Shown here piece by piece: positions 47,603 to 57,229 of a DNA stretch of 64,000 nt; position 1 is the stretch's first letter; every line of letters begins with the position of its first letter. Under the pieces are notes generated by a model. It ran no database searches, was not told the origin of the DNA, and saw nothing but the letters and a program-made list of their open reading frames with translations. The DNA is from Erythrobacter sp. Lineage in GTDB: Bacteria; Pseudomonadota; Alphaproteobacteria; Sphingomonadales; Sphingomonadaceae. The stretch is taken from the NCBI GenBank assembly GCA_025698865.1, contig JAILWQ010000002.1, positions 332,385-396,384 of the forward strand. The letters are read 5' to 3'. A program made the translations under genes and the position numbers.

Positions 47603-48778
47603 GTGCGCAGCTCTGCCATCATTGCCCTGCTGATCGTGGGTCTTGACGCCATGGGTCTCGGCCTCATCATGCCCGTCCTTCCGACGCTTCTGCGTGAGCT
47701 TGTGCCAGCAGAGCAGGTCGCTGGACACTATGGTGCCTTGCTGTCGCTCTATGCATTGATGCAGGTCGTCTTCGCGCCCATGCTTGGACAGCTTTCGGAT
47801 TCTTACGGTCGGCGTCCGGTACTTCTGGCTTCTCTTGCAGGAGCCGCAGTCGATTACACGATTATGGCATCAGCGCCGGTCTTATGGGTGCTCTATATCG
47901 GCCGACTCGTGTCCGGCGTCACGGGCGCAACCGGAGCTGTAGCAGCCTCAACCATTGCCGATTCGACGGGGGAAGGTTCTCGCGCACGCTGGTTCGGCTA
48001 CATGGGGGCCTGTTATGGGGCGGGCATGATTGCCGGGCCAGCACTTGGTGGCATGCTCGGTGGTATCTCTGCTCATGCCCCGTTTATCGCCGCCGCCCTT
48101 CTCAACGGGTTCGCGTTCCTGCTTGCCTGCATTTTCCTCAAGGAGACTCATCACAGCCATGGCGGGACCGGAAAGCCGGTTCGCATCAAACCATTCGTTC
48201 TGTTACGGCTGGATGATGCATTGCGCGGGCTAGGTGCGCTTTTCGCAGTTTTCTTCATTATTCAACTGATCGGCCAAGTGCCTGCAGCCCTATGGGTCAT
48301 ATATGGCGAGGACCGTTTTCAGTGGAACACCGCGACCGTTGGTTTGTCGCTCGCGGCGTTTGGGGCAACACATGCGATCTTCCAAGCGTTTGTTACCGGC
48401 CCGCTTTCAAGCCGGCTTGGAGAGCGGCGCACGCTGCTGTTTGGCATGGCTGCGGATGCGACTGGCTTCGTTCTTCTGGCTTTTGCCACGCAGGGATGGA
48501 TGGTGTTCCCGATTCTGTTGCTGCTTGCCGCCGGGGGTGTTGGCATGCCGGCCTTGCAGGCAATGCTCTCAAACAATGTCAGCAGTAACAAGCAAGGGGC
48601 TTTGCAAGGAACGCTAACGAGCCTCACCAATCTAAGCTCTATCGCAGGACCGCTTGGCTTCACAGCACTCTATTCTGCCACCGCCGGGGCATGGAACGGT
48701 TGGGTTTGGATTGTCGGCGCGATCCTCTATTTAATATGTCTGCCAATACTACGCAGACCATTCGCAACTTCATTGTGA
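47603..48778 (+). CDS. tet(G): Tetracycline efflux MFS transporter, Tet(G)-like
   Basis: 391 aa; MRSSAIIALLIVGLDAMGLGLIMPVLPTLLRELVPAEQVAGHYGALLSLYALMQ. Confidence 0.93.
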   Translation: MRSSAIIALLIVGLDAMGLGLIMPVLPTLLRELVPAEQVAGHYGALLSLYALMQVVFAPMLGQLSDSYGRRPVLLASLAGAAVDYTIMASAPVLWVLYIGRLVSGVTGATGAVAASTIADSTGEGSRARWFGYMGACYGAGMIAGPALGGMLGGISAHAPFIAAALLNGFAFLLACIFLKETHHSHGGTGKPVRIKPFVLLRLDDALRGLGALFAVFFIIQLIGQVPAALWVIYGEDRFQWNTATVGLSLAAFGATHAIFQAFVTGPLSSRLGERRTLLFGMAADATGFVLLAFATQGWMVFPILLLLAAGGVGMPALQAMLSNNVSSNKQGALQGTLTSLTNLSSIAGPLGFTALYSATAGAWNGWVWIVGAILYLICLPILRRPFATSL

Positions 48779-48798
48779 TTTAGTCATGGCGATTTGGC

Positions 48799-49791
48799 AT
48801 GCGTAGACTTAGGAGAAATGACGGATTAAATCTGTTGAGCAATCATCTCCTTTCGGGGCGAGTGCCAATGATGACCTTAGTTCACACTCTCGCTGTCGCC
48901 GAATATCTCAACTTCCGTCACGCCGCCAACGCGCTCGGCGTTGCACAGTCCAGCGTCAGCGCCCGCGTGAAGGCACTGGAAGAAGACCTCGGCATCCTCT
49001 TGTTCGAGCGTCATGCGCGCGGCGTTCGGCTGACCGAGGCCGGACGCCATTTCGTCGAGCGGATAGCCGTAGGTATTGACCAACTCGACCATGCGGTGAA
49101 AACCGCCGGCATGGCGGCAGCCGGAGAAAGCGGCCGGCTTCGTATCGGTATCCATGCCCTGATTCCGCATAGCTTCCTCGCAAAGCTGATCGGCCAATAC
49201 CGCAAGGATTACCCCGATGTTGAAGTCGAGATCGCCGAAGGCCCGGCCCGTGAAGCGGTGGTGCAGCTTCGCGCCGGCAGGTTGGACGTGGCGTTCGTCG
49301 CAGGCACGCCCCAACCACCCGACTGCCATTCCCGTCGCACATGGACCGAACCGCTCTTGGCGGTGCTACCGGAACGGCATCCGCTCGCCAAGCGGTCAGC
49401 CGTCACATGGCCCGATTTGGCAGGCGAGACGTTCCTTGTCCGGCATGGCGGCACTGGACCGCAGGTTCATAGCCATATCGTGCTACGCCATGCCGAGCGC
49501 TGGCCTGCGCCGTCGATCCTGCGCTTCGACGTGGGGCGTGGCACCCTTTTGTCTTTGGTCGGACAGGGCTTTGGCATCACCATCGTCGGCGCGGCCACGG
49601 CGCTGTTGCCGACAAACGGCATTGTCTTTTTGCCCTTCACCGACGAGCCGGAGCCGGTCGCCTTCTCGGCTGTCTGGTCGCCGTCCAATCGCAGCGCGGC
49701 GCTTCGCAACCTGCTCAGCCTCGCCAACGACATGGGCCGGAAGGTCTGCACGGACTACCGTTCGATACTACCACGGATAGCGAAGGCGTGA
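48799..49791 (+). CDS. LysR-family transcriptional regulator
   Basis: HTH LAVAEYLNFRHAANALGVAQSSVSARVKALEEDLGILLFERHARGVRLTEAG; start may be at 48868. Confidence 0.9.
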   Translation: MRRLRRNDGLNLLSNHLLSGRVPMMTLVHTLAVAEYLNFRHAANALGVAQSSVSARVKALEEDLGILLFERHARGVRLTEAGRHFVERIAVGIDQLDHAVKTAGMAAAGESGRLRIGIHALIPHSFLAKLIGQYRKDYPDVEVEIAEGPAREAVVQLRAGRLDVAFVAGTPQPPDCHSRRTWTEPLLAVLPERHPLAKRSAVTWPDLAGETFLVRHGGTGPQVHSHIVLRHAERWPAPSILRFDVGRGTLLSLVGQGFGITIVGAATALLPTNGIVFLPFTDEPEPVAFSAVWSPSNRSAALRNLLSLANDMGRKVCTDYRSILPRIAKA

Positions 49792-49928
49792 GCGACAAGT
49801 CCACCGGCACCGTACAATTATCCAGCAGCCAGTTCGCTGTGGTTGAAAAGAGCCATAAATGCACCCTTGTCCCGTGGCGGCCGGTCATCAACCGCCAGCT
49901 CAGCAGCGAGGTCTGCGCGGGCAGATAG
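49791..49928 (+). pseudogene. Relaxase 3'-end remnant, copy 3
   Basis: Encodes SDKSTGTVQLSSSQFAVVEKSHKCTLVPWRPVINRQLSSEVCAGR*, homologous to relaxase FTGTVQLTSGKFAIVEKSHEFTLVPWRPIIDRQLGREV. Confidence 0.9.
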
Positions 49929-50036
49929 GACCGGCGCTATAGGATCAATGCTCTATTCGACCTTCCTCTCAAAAGCGTTATCTGACCATCGTTGCGTAGC
50001 GAACCGAAGTGTTTGCGGAAGCACAGTCCGGGACTG

Positions 50037-51299
50037 TTACTGCCATCGCCGGAAAGCGACACTTGCATTAACACCGCCAAAGCCGAATCCGTTGGAAATG
50101 GCATGTTCCATGAGAATGGGCCGCGCAGATTGGCGAACGAGGTCGATACCAGCGGCAACAGGATCGGGGGTTTCTAAATTTCTCGTTGGGGGAGCAATTT
50201 GATCGCGCAAAGCGAGCACCGTGAAGATTGCCTCAATACCGCCTGCGGCACCAAGTAGGTGCCCCGTAGCCGATTTCGTGGCGCTTACGACCACATCATG
50301 ATTGCCGAACACGGATTGTATCGCGGCAATTTCTCCTCGATCTCCTACGGGGGTGGAGGTGGAATGTGCGTTCAAATGTTGAATATCGATTGGTTTCAAC
50401 CCAGCACTGTGGAGTGCAATTCCCATCGCACGGGCCGCGCCTCGGCCGTCATCTGGACCGGCAGTCATATGATGTGCATCGGCGCTTGTGCCGTATCCCA
50501 CCAATTCCGCTATGGGCTTGGCACCCCGAGCGAGGGCATGTTCTAATTCCTCTATGACGATCAGACCCGCCCCTTCAGACATTACGAAACCATCGCGCCC
50601 GGTGTCGAACGGCCTCGACGCCAGTTCCGGGGTAGTATTGTAGCCGGTGGATAGTGCTCGCGCGGCAGCAAATGCCCCAAGACTAACCTTATCAATGCAT
50701 GCTTCTGCCCCGCCGCACAGAGCGATGTCGGCCTCGTTAGAGCGTATCAGCCGCGCGGCGTCGCCGATGGCTTGAACGCTGGCAGCGCAGGCGGTTACAG
50801 GCGTGCCAATAGGACCTGTAAATCCATGCCTGATGGTAACATGTCCTGCCGCGAGATTGGCCAGAAACGATGGCACGGTAAAGGGTGATAGCCTCCGTGC
50901 TCCCCGTGTATCCGTTATACGAACTGCTGAAGCAATTGCAGGAAATCCGCCTATACCAGAGGCAATAATTGTCGCCGTGCGCTCACGTTCGTAGTCGCAC
51001 GTAGGATGCCATCCCGCCGTTTCAAGAGCCTCCATCGCGGCCGCTAGTGCGAACAGAATGAAGCGATCCATTTTTCGTTGATCCTTTGTGTCAACGATCA
51101 CATCGGGATCGAAACCGGCTTCGGAATCTTCAATCAGGCTGGGAACGAGTCCTCCGATTTTCACCGGCAGGTCGCTGGAGATTTCATCGGGCAAACTCCT
51201 AATTCCTGATTTTCCTTCCAAGAGCCTTTTCCAGCTTGTTTCGGTCCCGGAACCAAGAGGGCCCACCAGACCCATGCCGGTTATAACAATTCGACGCAT
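50037..51299 (-). CDS. Beta-ketoacyl-ACP synthase II (FabF/NodE-like)
   Basis: 420 aa; MRRIVITGMGLVGPLGSG, TACAASVQAIGDAARLI, NAHSTSTPVGDRGE, SATKSATGHLLGAAGGIEA. Confidence 0.93.
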   Translation of the reverse strand: MRRIVITGMGLVGPLGSGTETSWKRLLEGKSGIRSLPDEISSDLPVKIGGLVPSLIEDSEAGFDPDVIVDTKDQRKMDRFILFALAAAMEALETAGWHPTCDYERERTATIIASGIGGFPAIASAVRITDTRGARRLSPFTVPSFLANLAAGHVTIRHGFTGPIGTPVTACAASVQAIGDAARLIRSNEADIALCGGAEACIDKVSLGAFAAARALSTGYNTTPELASRPFDTGRDGFVMSEGAGLIVIEELEHALARGAKPIAELVGYGTSADAHHMTAGPDDGRGAARAMGIALHSAGLKPIDIQHLNAHSTSTPVGDRGEIAAIQSVFGNHDVVVSATKSATGHLLGAAGGIEAIFTVLALRDQIAPPTRNLETPDPVAAGIDLVRQSARPILMEHAISNGFGFGGVNASVAFRRWQ

Positions 51300-51303
51300 T
51301 TGA

Positions 51304-51426
51304 TTATTCCGCTTTTTCTGAGTTTACCCGCTTCACACGGTTTATGACGCGCATCGTTTCTTCCGTCGCCGCTGGGCCTGCTAGAAGAACCGTGTTTTCA
51401 GGAGTGATTTGTCCGTCGTCGAAACA
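51304..51426 (-). pseudogene. 3'-end remnant of a gene truncated by the IS, possible KAS III-like C-terminus
   Basis: Open frame ...CFDDGQITPENTVLLAGPAATEETMRVINRVKRVNSEKAE* stops 5 bp before the FabF start and begins at the IS end. Confidence 0.6.
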
Positions 51427-51483
51427 TTTGGCGCAGGTTTGGCGTGGCGTTAACGGAGAGCGGGCCTCGTCAGGGGTTGGCTT

Positions 51484-52464
51484 TTAGGCGGCGAGCTTGC
51501 GGTGCTGCAAGCGGCGATGTTCGATGGTCTGTTTCTTGATGGCGGCGCGCTGGGCGTGGATCTGCCGATCGCGGCCAAAGTAGGCATCTGCGGGCGTCAC
51601 ATTGCCCAGGCTTTCGTGATAGCGCTGGTGGTTGTAGTGCTCGATGAAGGCTTCGATCTGGGCTTCGAGATCGCCGGGCAGGTAATAATTCTCCAGTAGG
51701 ATGCGGTTTTTCAAGGTCTGGTGCCAGCGCTCGATCTTGCCCTGTGTCTGGGGGTGAAAGGGGGCGCCGCGCACGTGGCTCATGGACTGGGCCTCGATAT
51801 AGGCGGCCAGTTCGCCCGCGACATAGCTCGGGCCATTGTCCGAGAGCAGGCGCGGCATGTGCAGCACGGTGGCGCTGTCACAACCTGATGCGGCCAGCGC
51901 CAAGTCCAGCGTGTCGGTGACATCGCCCGCCGTCATGGTGGTGCACAGCTTCCACGAGATGATGTAGCGGGAATAGTCGTCGAGCACGGTTGAGAGGTAA
52001 ACCCAGCCCCAACCGATCAGCTTGAAATAGGTGAAGTCGGTCTGCCACATCTCGTTTGGTCGCATCGTCTTGGTGTGGAACTCGTCGCGGGCCTTGATGA
52101 CGATATAGGCTGGGCTGGCGATCAGATCCTGTGCCTTGAGCAGGCGATAAACCGTGGCCTCGCAGACAAAGTACTGCTTCTCATCGGTAAATTTGGTGGC
52201 CAACTCGCGGGGCGAGAGTTCGCTTTCCTCCAGCGCCATGTCGATGATCTGTTTGCGCACATTCTCGGGCAGCCGGTTCCATACCCGGCTTGGCGCCGAG
52301 GGGCGGTCTTCCAGCGCCTCAGGCCCACCATCAAGGTAGCGGGCATACCAGCGGGCAAAGGTGCGGCGTGGGATGCCCAGTTTCTCCAGCGTCTGTCGGG
52401 TGGGCAGATGGGATTGCTCGACGAGGCGGATGATCTCGAGCTTTTCTGCGGCGGGATACCTCAT
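51484..52464 (-). CDS. IS3-family transposase OrfB (DDE integrase core)
   Basis: RPNEMWQTDFTYFKLIGWGWVYLSTVLDDYSRYIISW...HPQTQGKIERWHQTLKNRI. Confidence 0.93.
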   Translation of the reverse strand: MRYPAAEKLEIIRLVEQSHLPTRQTLEKLGIPRRTFARWYARYLDGGPEALEDRPSAPSRVWNRLPENVRKQIIDMALEESELSPRELATKFTDEKQYFVCEATVYRLLKAQDLIASPAYIVIKARDEFHTKTMRPNEMWQTDFTYFKLIGWGWVYLSTVLDDYSRYIISWKLCTTMTAGDVTDTLDLALAASGCDSATVLHMPRLLSDNGPSYVAGELAAYIEAQSMSHVRGAPFHPQTQGKIERWHQTLKNRILLENYYLPGDLEAQIEAFIEHYNHQRYHESLGNVTPADAYFGRDRQIHAQRAAIKKQTIEHRRLQHRKLAA

Positions 52465-52856
52465 TCTTGGTCGCCCCCATCCGCGATCATGCTTTTTTTA
52501 AGCAGGCGGTTCTCGAGCGTCAGGTCGGCCACGCATTCCTTGAGAGCCAGTGCTTCACGGCGCAGATCCTTGACCTCGTCACTGGTGGCGGCACGGGCCG
52601 TGTCCCCGGCCAGACGGCGTTTGCCAGCCTCAAGGAATTCTTTTGACCAGGAATAATACACGCTCTGGGCGATGCCTTCGCGGCGGCACAGTTCAGCGAT
52701 GCTCTCCTCGCCGCGCAGGCCTTCGAGCACGATGCGGATTTTATCCTCGGCCGAGAAATGCCGGCGTGTGGCACGGCGAATATCTTTCACCACCACCTCG
52801 GCGGGCTTCTTGGTGGGCTTGGCAGCCAATTTTGGGCTGGAGGGATTGGGTCTCAT
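52461..52856 (-). CDS. IS3-family transposase OrfA
   Basis: RRHFSAEDKIRIVLEGLRGEESIAELCRREGIAQSVYYSWSKEFLEAGKRRL; A7 slippery tract near 52493-52499. Confidence 0.9.
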   Translation of the reverse strand: MRPNPSSPKLAAKPTKKPAEVVVKDIRRATRRHFSAEDKIRIVLEGLRGEESIAELCRREGIAQSVYYSWSKEFLEAGKRRLAGDTARAATSDEVKDLRREALALKECVADLTLENRLLKKSMIADGGDQE

Positions 52857-52969
52857 CTGCGTTCCTTACGTCACTGCGACGAGACCCAATCCCTCCATTA
52901 TCCGCAACCCCAGATCTGTGCCAAAGGCGCTGACGCCGAACACTCGATGCGCTGCTCGCCGACCAGCCC

Positions 52970-54817
52970 TTGACCGGCGGGCTGGAGCCGCGCCTTGGGA
53001 CCAAGCATCTGCGCGTGCTGACCATCGTGGGATTCCCGACCGCGACGACGCCGGGCCTGCTCGACGAAATGAACCGCCTGCCGTTCCCCTACAGGTGGAG
53101 CACGCGCGCGATCCTGCTCGACAAGACCGACGCGACGCGGCTGCTGACCCGCATCCGCCGCCAATGGTTTGCGAAGCGCAAGAGCATCGCCGCGATCTTG
53201 AAAGAGGTGATGACCAACGAGGCGTCCGCGCTGGTGGACACCGACGCGGCCAACAAGGCGCTCGACGCCGACATGGCCTTGCAGGAACTCGGCGCGGACG
53301 TGGCGGGCATGGCCTATGTCACGGCCACCGTCACCGTATGGGATGCCGACCCGCGCCTAGCCGACGAGAAGCTGCGCCTGGTCGAGAAGATCGTTCAGGG
53401 GCGCGACTTCACCGCCATGCCCGAGAGCGTCAACGCGGTTGACGCATGGCTCGGCAGCCTGCCCGGACACGCCTACGCCAATGTCCGCCAGCCGCCCATC
53501 AGCACATTGAATCTCGCCCACATGATCCCGCTGTCGGCGGTGTGGGCGGGGCCGGAACGGGACGAGCATTTCGGTGCGCCCCCTCTGCTCTTTGGAAAGA
53601 CCGAAGGCTCAACCCCGTTCCGGTTGTCTTTGCATGTCGGCGACGTAGGGCACACCCTTGTCGTCGGCCCCACGGGCGCGGGCAAGAGCGTGCTGCTCGC
53701 CCTTATGGCCTTGCAGTTCCGGCGCTACGCCGGATCGCAGGTCTTCGCCTTCGACTTCGGCGGCAGCATCCGCGCCGCCGCGCTCGCCATGGGCGGCGAC
53801 TGGCACGACCTTGGTGGCGGGCTGACAGAAGGGGCCGAGGCGTCCGTCTCGCTCCAGCCGCTCGCCCGCATCCACGACACCTATGAACGCGCATGGGCGG
53901 CGGACTGGATCGCCGCCATCCTCATGCGGGAAGGCATCGCCATCACGCCCGAGGTCAAAGAGTATCTTTGGACGGCGCTGACTTCGCTGGCCTCGGCCCC
54001 GGTCGAGGAACGCACCATCACCGGCCTTGCGGTGCTGCTGCAATCCAACGATCTGAAACAGGCGCTCCGGCCGTTCTGCGTCGGCGGTGCCTATGGCCGG
54101 CTGCTCGACGCCGAAGCCGAACATCTCGGCTCGGCGGATGTGCAGGCGTTCGAGATCGAGGGCCTTGTCGGGACTGGAGCGGCCCCGGCCGTGCTGTCCT
54201 ACCTGTTCCACCGCATCGGCGACCGGCTCGACGGGCGGCCGACGCTTCTCATCATAGATGAAGGCTGGCTTGCGCTGGACGACGAGGGTTTCGCCGGCCA
54301 GCTCCGCGAATGGCTGAAAACGCTCCGCAAAAAGAACGCCAGCGTCATCTTCGCCACGCAAAGCCTGTCCGACATTGACGGCAGCAACATCGCGCCCGCG
54401 ATCATCGAGAGCTGCCCGACGCGGCTTCTGCTGCCGAACGAGCGCGCCATCGAGCCGCAGATTACCGAGATTTACCGGCGTTTCGGGTTGAATGACCGGC
54501 AGATCGAAATCCTCGCACGGGCCACGCCCAAGCGCGACTACTACTGCCAGTCGAGGCGCGGCAATCGCCTGTTCGAGCTTGGCCTGTCCGAAATCGGCCT
54601 CGCGCTCTGCGCCGCATCCGCCAAATCCGACCAGACGCTCATTGCACAGATCGTCGCCGAACACGGCCGCGACGGCTTCCTCGCCGCATGGCTACGCGCG
54701 CGCGGCGTCGAGTGGGCGGCCGAGCTGATCCCCAACCTCACCAATCTTGCCGACCGGCCGGAATCCGCCGCGCCGGCCCGGCTCGATACCCACCCCACAC
54801 AGGAGATTCTTCCATGA
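52970..54817 (+). pseudogene. trbE: TrbE (VirB4-like ATPase), N-terminally truncated
   Basis: TGGLEPRLGTKHLRVLTIVGFPTATTPGLLDEMNRLPFPYRWSTR...GPTGAGKSVLLALM; normal N-terminal part absent, frame closed at 52931 next to the IS end. Confidence 0.88.
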
Positions 54818-55590
54818 CCTATCCCAAGTTTGTCGGGGCTTCGGCCCTCGCGCTGGCGCTCGCAGTGCCCGTCGCGCTGTCGCCCATGCTGGCAAGCCCG
54901 GCCCATGCGCAATTCGGTTTCGGCCGGATCGTCTATGACCCGAGCAACTACGCGCAAAACCTGCTCACGGCAGCGCGCACGCTGGAGCAGATCAACAACC
55001 AGATCACCAGCCTCCAGAACGAGGCGCAGATGCTCATCAATCAGGCCCGCAATCTGGCGAGCCTGCCGTATTCGTCGCTCCAGCAGCTCCAGCAGAACGT
55101 GAGCCGGACGCAGCAGCTTCTTAGCCAAGCGCAGAACATCGCGTTCGAGGTCGGGCAGATCGACCAAGCGTTTCAACAGCAATACGGCAACGTCTCGCTT
55201 TCGACGACCGACGCCCAGCTTGTCGCCGATGCGCGCAGCCGGTGGGAGAACACGGTCGGCGGCTTGCAGGACGCAATGCGCGTGCAGGCGGGTGCGGTCG
55301 GCAACATCGACAGCAACCGCGCCGAGATGGCCGCGCTTGTCGGCCAGAGCCAAGGCGCGACCGGCGCGCTGCAAGCCACGCAGGCCGGCAACCAGCTTCT
55401 CGCGCTCCAGTCACAGCAGCTTTCCGATCTGATCGCGGTCATCTCGGCGAACGGCCGCGCCGACGCGCTGACCGAAGCCGAGCGCGCGACCGCCGCCGAA
55501 CAGGGCCGCATCCAGCGCGAGCGTTTCCTGACGCCCGGCAGCGGCTATCAGCCGGGTAACGCGCAGATGTTCAACAACGGCAACAACTGA
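54814..55590 (+). CDS. trbJ: P-type conjugative transfer protein TrbJ
   Basis: Signal peptide, FGRIVYDPSNYAQNLLTAARTLEQINNQITSLQNEAQMLINQARNL. Confidence 0.92.
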   Translation: MTYPKFVGASALALALAVPVALSPMLASPAHAQFGFGRIVYDPSNYAQNLLTAARTLEQINNQITSLQNEAQMLINQARNLASLPYSSLQQLQQNVSRTQQLLSQAQNIAFEVGQIDQAFQQQYGNVSLSTTDAQLVADARSRWENTVGGLQDAMRVQAGAVGNIDSNRAEMAALVGQSQGATGALQATQAGNQLLALQSQQLSDLIAVISANGRADALTEAERATAAEQGRIQRERFLTPGSGYQPGNAQMFNNGNN

Positions 55591-55604
55591 CCGGGAGGCT
55601 CGCC

Positions 55605-55871
55605 ATGGACGGCAAGATGCTGGTCCGGCTCGGGGCCGTGGTGTTCGTTGCGATTGCCTTGACAGTGACCGCAATCGACATGACGCGGAAGGACGAGCCT
55701 TCCGCGTCACGGCCGGCATCGGCCCTCCAGCCCCCGGCCGATCCCCTGCGCGAAACCCTGCGCCGTTGCCAGCAACTCGGCGAGGCGGCGGCGAGCGACA
55801 CCGACTGCCTCGCCGCATGGGCTGAATCCCGCGACCGCTTCCTCGGCCGTGACCGCAGCGAGGCGCGCTGA
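55605..55871 (+). CDS. trbK: TrbK-like entry-exclusion lipoprotein/small membrane protein
   Basis: 88 aa; position between trbJ and trbL; RETLRRCQQLGEAAASDTDCLAAWAESRDRFL. Confidence 0.75.
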   Translation: MDGKMLVRLGAVVFVAIALTVTAIDMTRKDEPSASRPASALQPPADPLRETLRRCQQLGEAAASDTDCLAAWAESRDRFLGRDRSEAR

Positions 55872-55873
55872 CC

Positions 55874-57229
55874 ATGGGAAACACGGGCGTCATCGACAAT
55901 TTCCTCGGCGTATTCACGCGCTACATCGACAGCGGGTTCGGGCTGTTGTCTGGCGAAGTCGCCTTCATCGCTACCACCCTGATCGTCATCGACGTGACGC
56001 TTGCCGCGCTCTTTTGGGCATGGGGCGCAGATGACGACATCATCGCTCGGCTGGTGAAGAAGACCCTTTTCGTGGGCGTCTTCGCCTACATCATCGGCAA
56101 TTGGAACAACCTCGCCCGGATCGTCTTCGAGAGCTTCGCCGGCCTCGGTCTCATGGCGTCGGGCACCGGCTTTTCTGTCACCGGTCTGACGCGGCCGGGC
56201 CGCGTAGCGCAGACCGGCCTCGACGCCGGCCGTCCTCTGCTCGACTCCATTTCCGACCTGATGGGCTGGATCGCCTTCTTCGAGAACTTCATCCAGATCG
56301 CGTGCCTGCTGTTCGCATGGGCGCTCGTGGTGTTGGCCTTCTTCATCCTCGCCATCCAGCTTTTCGTGACCCTCATCGAGTTCAAGCTGACCACGCTTGC
56401 CGGCTTCGTCCTCATCCCCTTCGGCCTGTTCGGCAAGACCGCCTTCATGGCCGAGAAGGTCTTGGGCAACGTGGTGTCCTCCGGCATCAAGGTTCTGGTG
56501 CTCGCCGTCATCATCGGTATCGGCAGCACCTTGTTTTCGCAATTCACGGCCGGTTTCGGCGGGGCGACCCCGACCATCGACGACGCCATGGCGATTGTGC
56601 TGGCAGCTCTGTCGCTGCTCGGCCTCGGCATCTTCGGCCCCGGCATAGCAAACGGCATCGTTTCGGGCGGCCCGCAGCTCGGCGCGGGTGCTGCCGTGGG
56701 AACCGGGCTTGCGGTCGCAGGTGCAGCCGTCGCCGCTGGCGGCGGGGCCATGCTCGCCGCCAAAGGTGGTGCCGCTGCCCTGTCCGGCGGGGCCGCGGCC
56801 GTCCGCGGCGGCGCGGCCACCGCGGGCGCGGCGACCGCCGCCTATAGCGTCGGATCGCTTGGCCAGTCCGGCGCGGCAGGCGTCGCCTCCGGTCTCGGCG
56901 GCGTCGGCCGCGCAGCAGGTTCGGCCGCCATCTCACCCCTCAAACGCGCCGCCGCGCGGGCCAGCGAATCCGTCAAATCCAGCTTCTCCGAAGGTTCGAA
57001 GGCCGGATTCGGCGCAAGCGGCGGCAGCTCCACCATGGGAACGGTCGGCGGGAGCGATGCTGCGCCCGCATCGCCGGCACCATCCGCCGGTCCTCCGGCC
57101 TGGGCGCAGCGCATGCAGCGTTCGCAAGCCCTCAACCACGGCACGACCATGGCCGCCCATGCGGTGCGCTCCGGCGACAGCCACGGCTCCGGTTCCTCCA
57201 TCAATCTTTCCGAAAGTGACCGCTCATGA
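55874..57229 (+). CDS. trbL: P-type conjugative transfer protein TrbL
   Basis: 451 aa polytopic protein; NTGVIDNFLGVFTRYIDSGFGLLSGEVAFI; Ala/Gly-rich C-terminus. Confidence 0.92.
   Translation: MGNTGVIDNFLGVFTRYIDSGFGLLSGEVAFIATTLIVIDVTLAALFWAWGADDDIIARLVKKTLFVGVFAYIIGNWNNLARIVFESFAGLGLMASGTGFSVTGLTRPGRVAQTGLDAGRPLLDSISDLMGWIAFFENFIQIACLLFAWALVVLAFFILAIQLFVTLIEFKLTTLAGFVLIPFGLFGKTAFMAEKVLGNVVSSGIKVLVLAVIIGIGSTLFSQFTAGFGGATPTIDDAMAIVLAALSLLGLGIFGPGIANGIVSGGPQLGAGAAVGTGLAVAGAAVAAGGGAMLAAKGGAAALSGGAAAVRGGAATAGAATAAYSVGSLGQSGAAGVASGLGGVGRAAGSAAISPLKRAAARASESVKSSFSEGSKAGFGASGGSSTMGTVGGSDAAPASPAPSAGPPAWAQRMQRSQALNHGTTMAAHAVRSGDSHGSGSSINLSESDRS

Larger units (their letters stand above)
51427..52925 (-). 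mobile_element. IS3-family insertion sequence
   Basis: OrfA/OrfB pair; imperfect termini tttggcgcaggtttgg... and ...cccagatctgtgccaaa, with matching gggcctcgtc/gggtctcgtc subterminal blocks. Confidence 0.82.

Noticed and set aside
49217-49780. 187-aa ORF
   Set aside because: Alternative frame within the lysR gene.
51484-52856. IS3-family genes as intact fusion transposase only
   Set aside because: OrfA and OrfB are separate frames with a 4-bp overlap; an A7 tract makes frameshifting possible but this cannot be shown from sequence.
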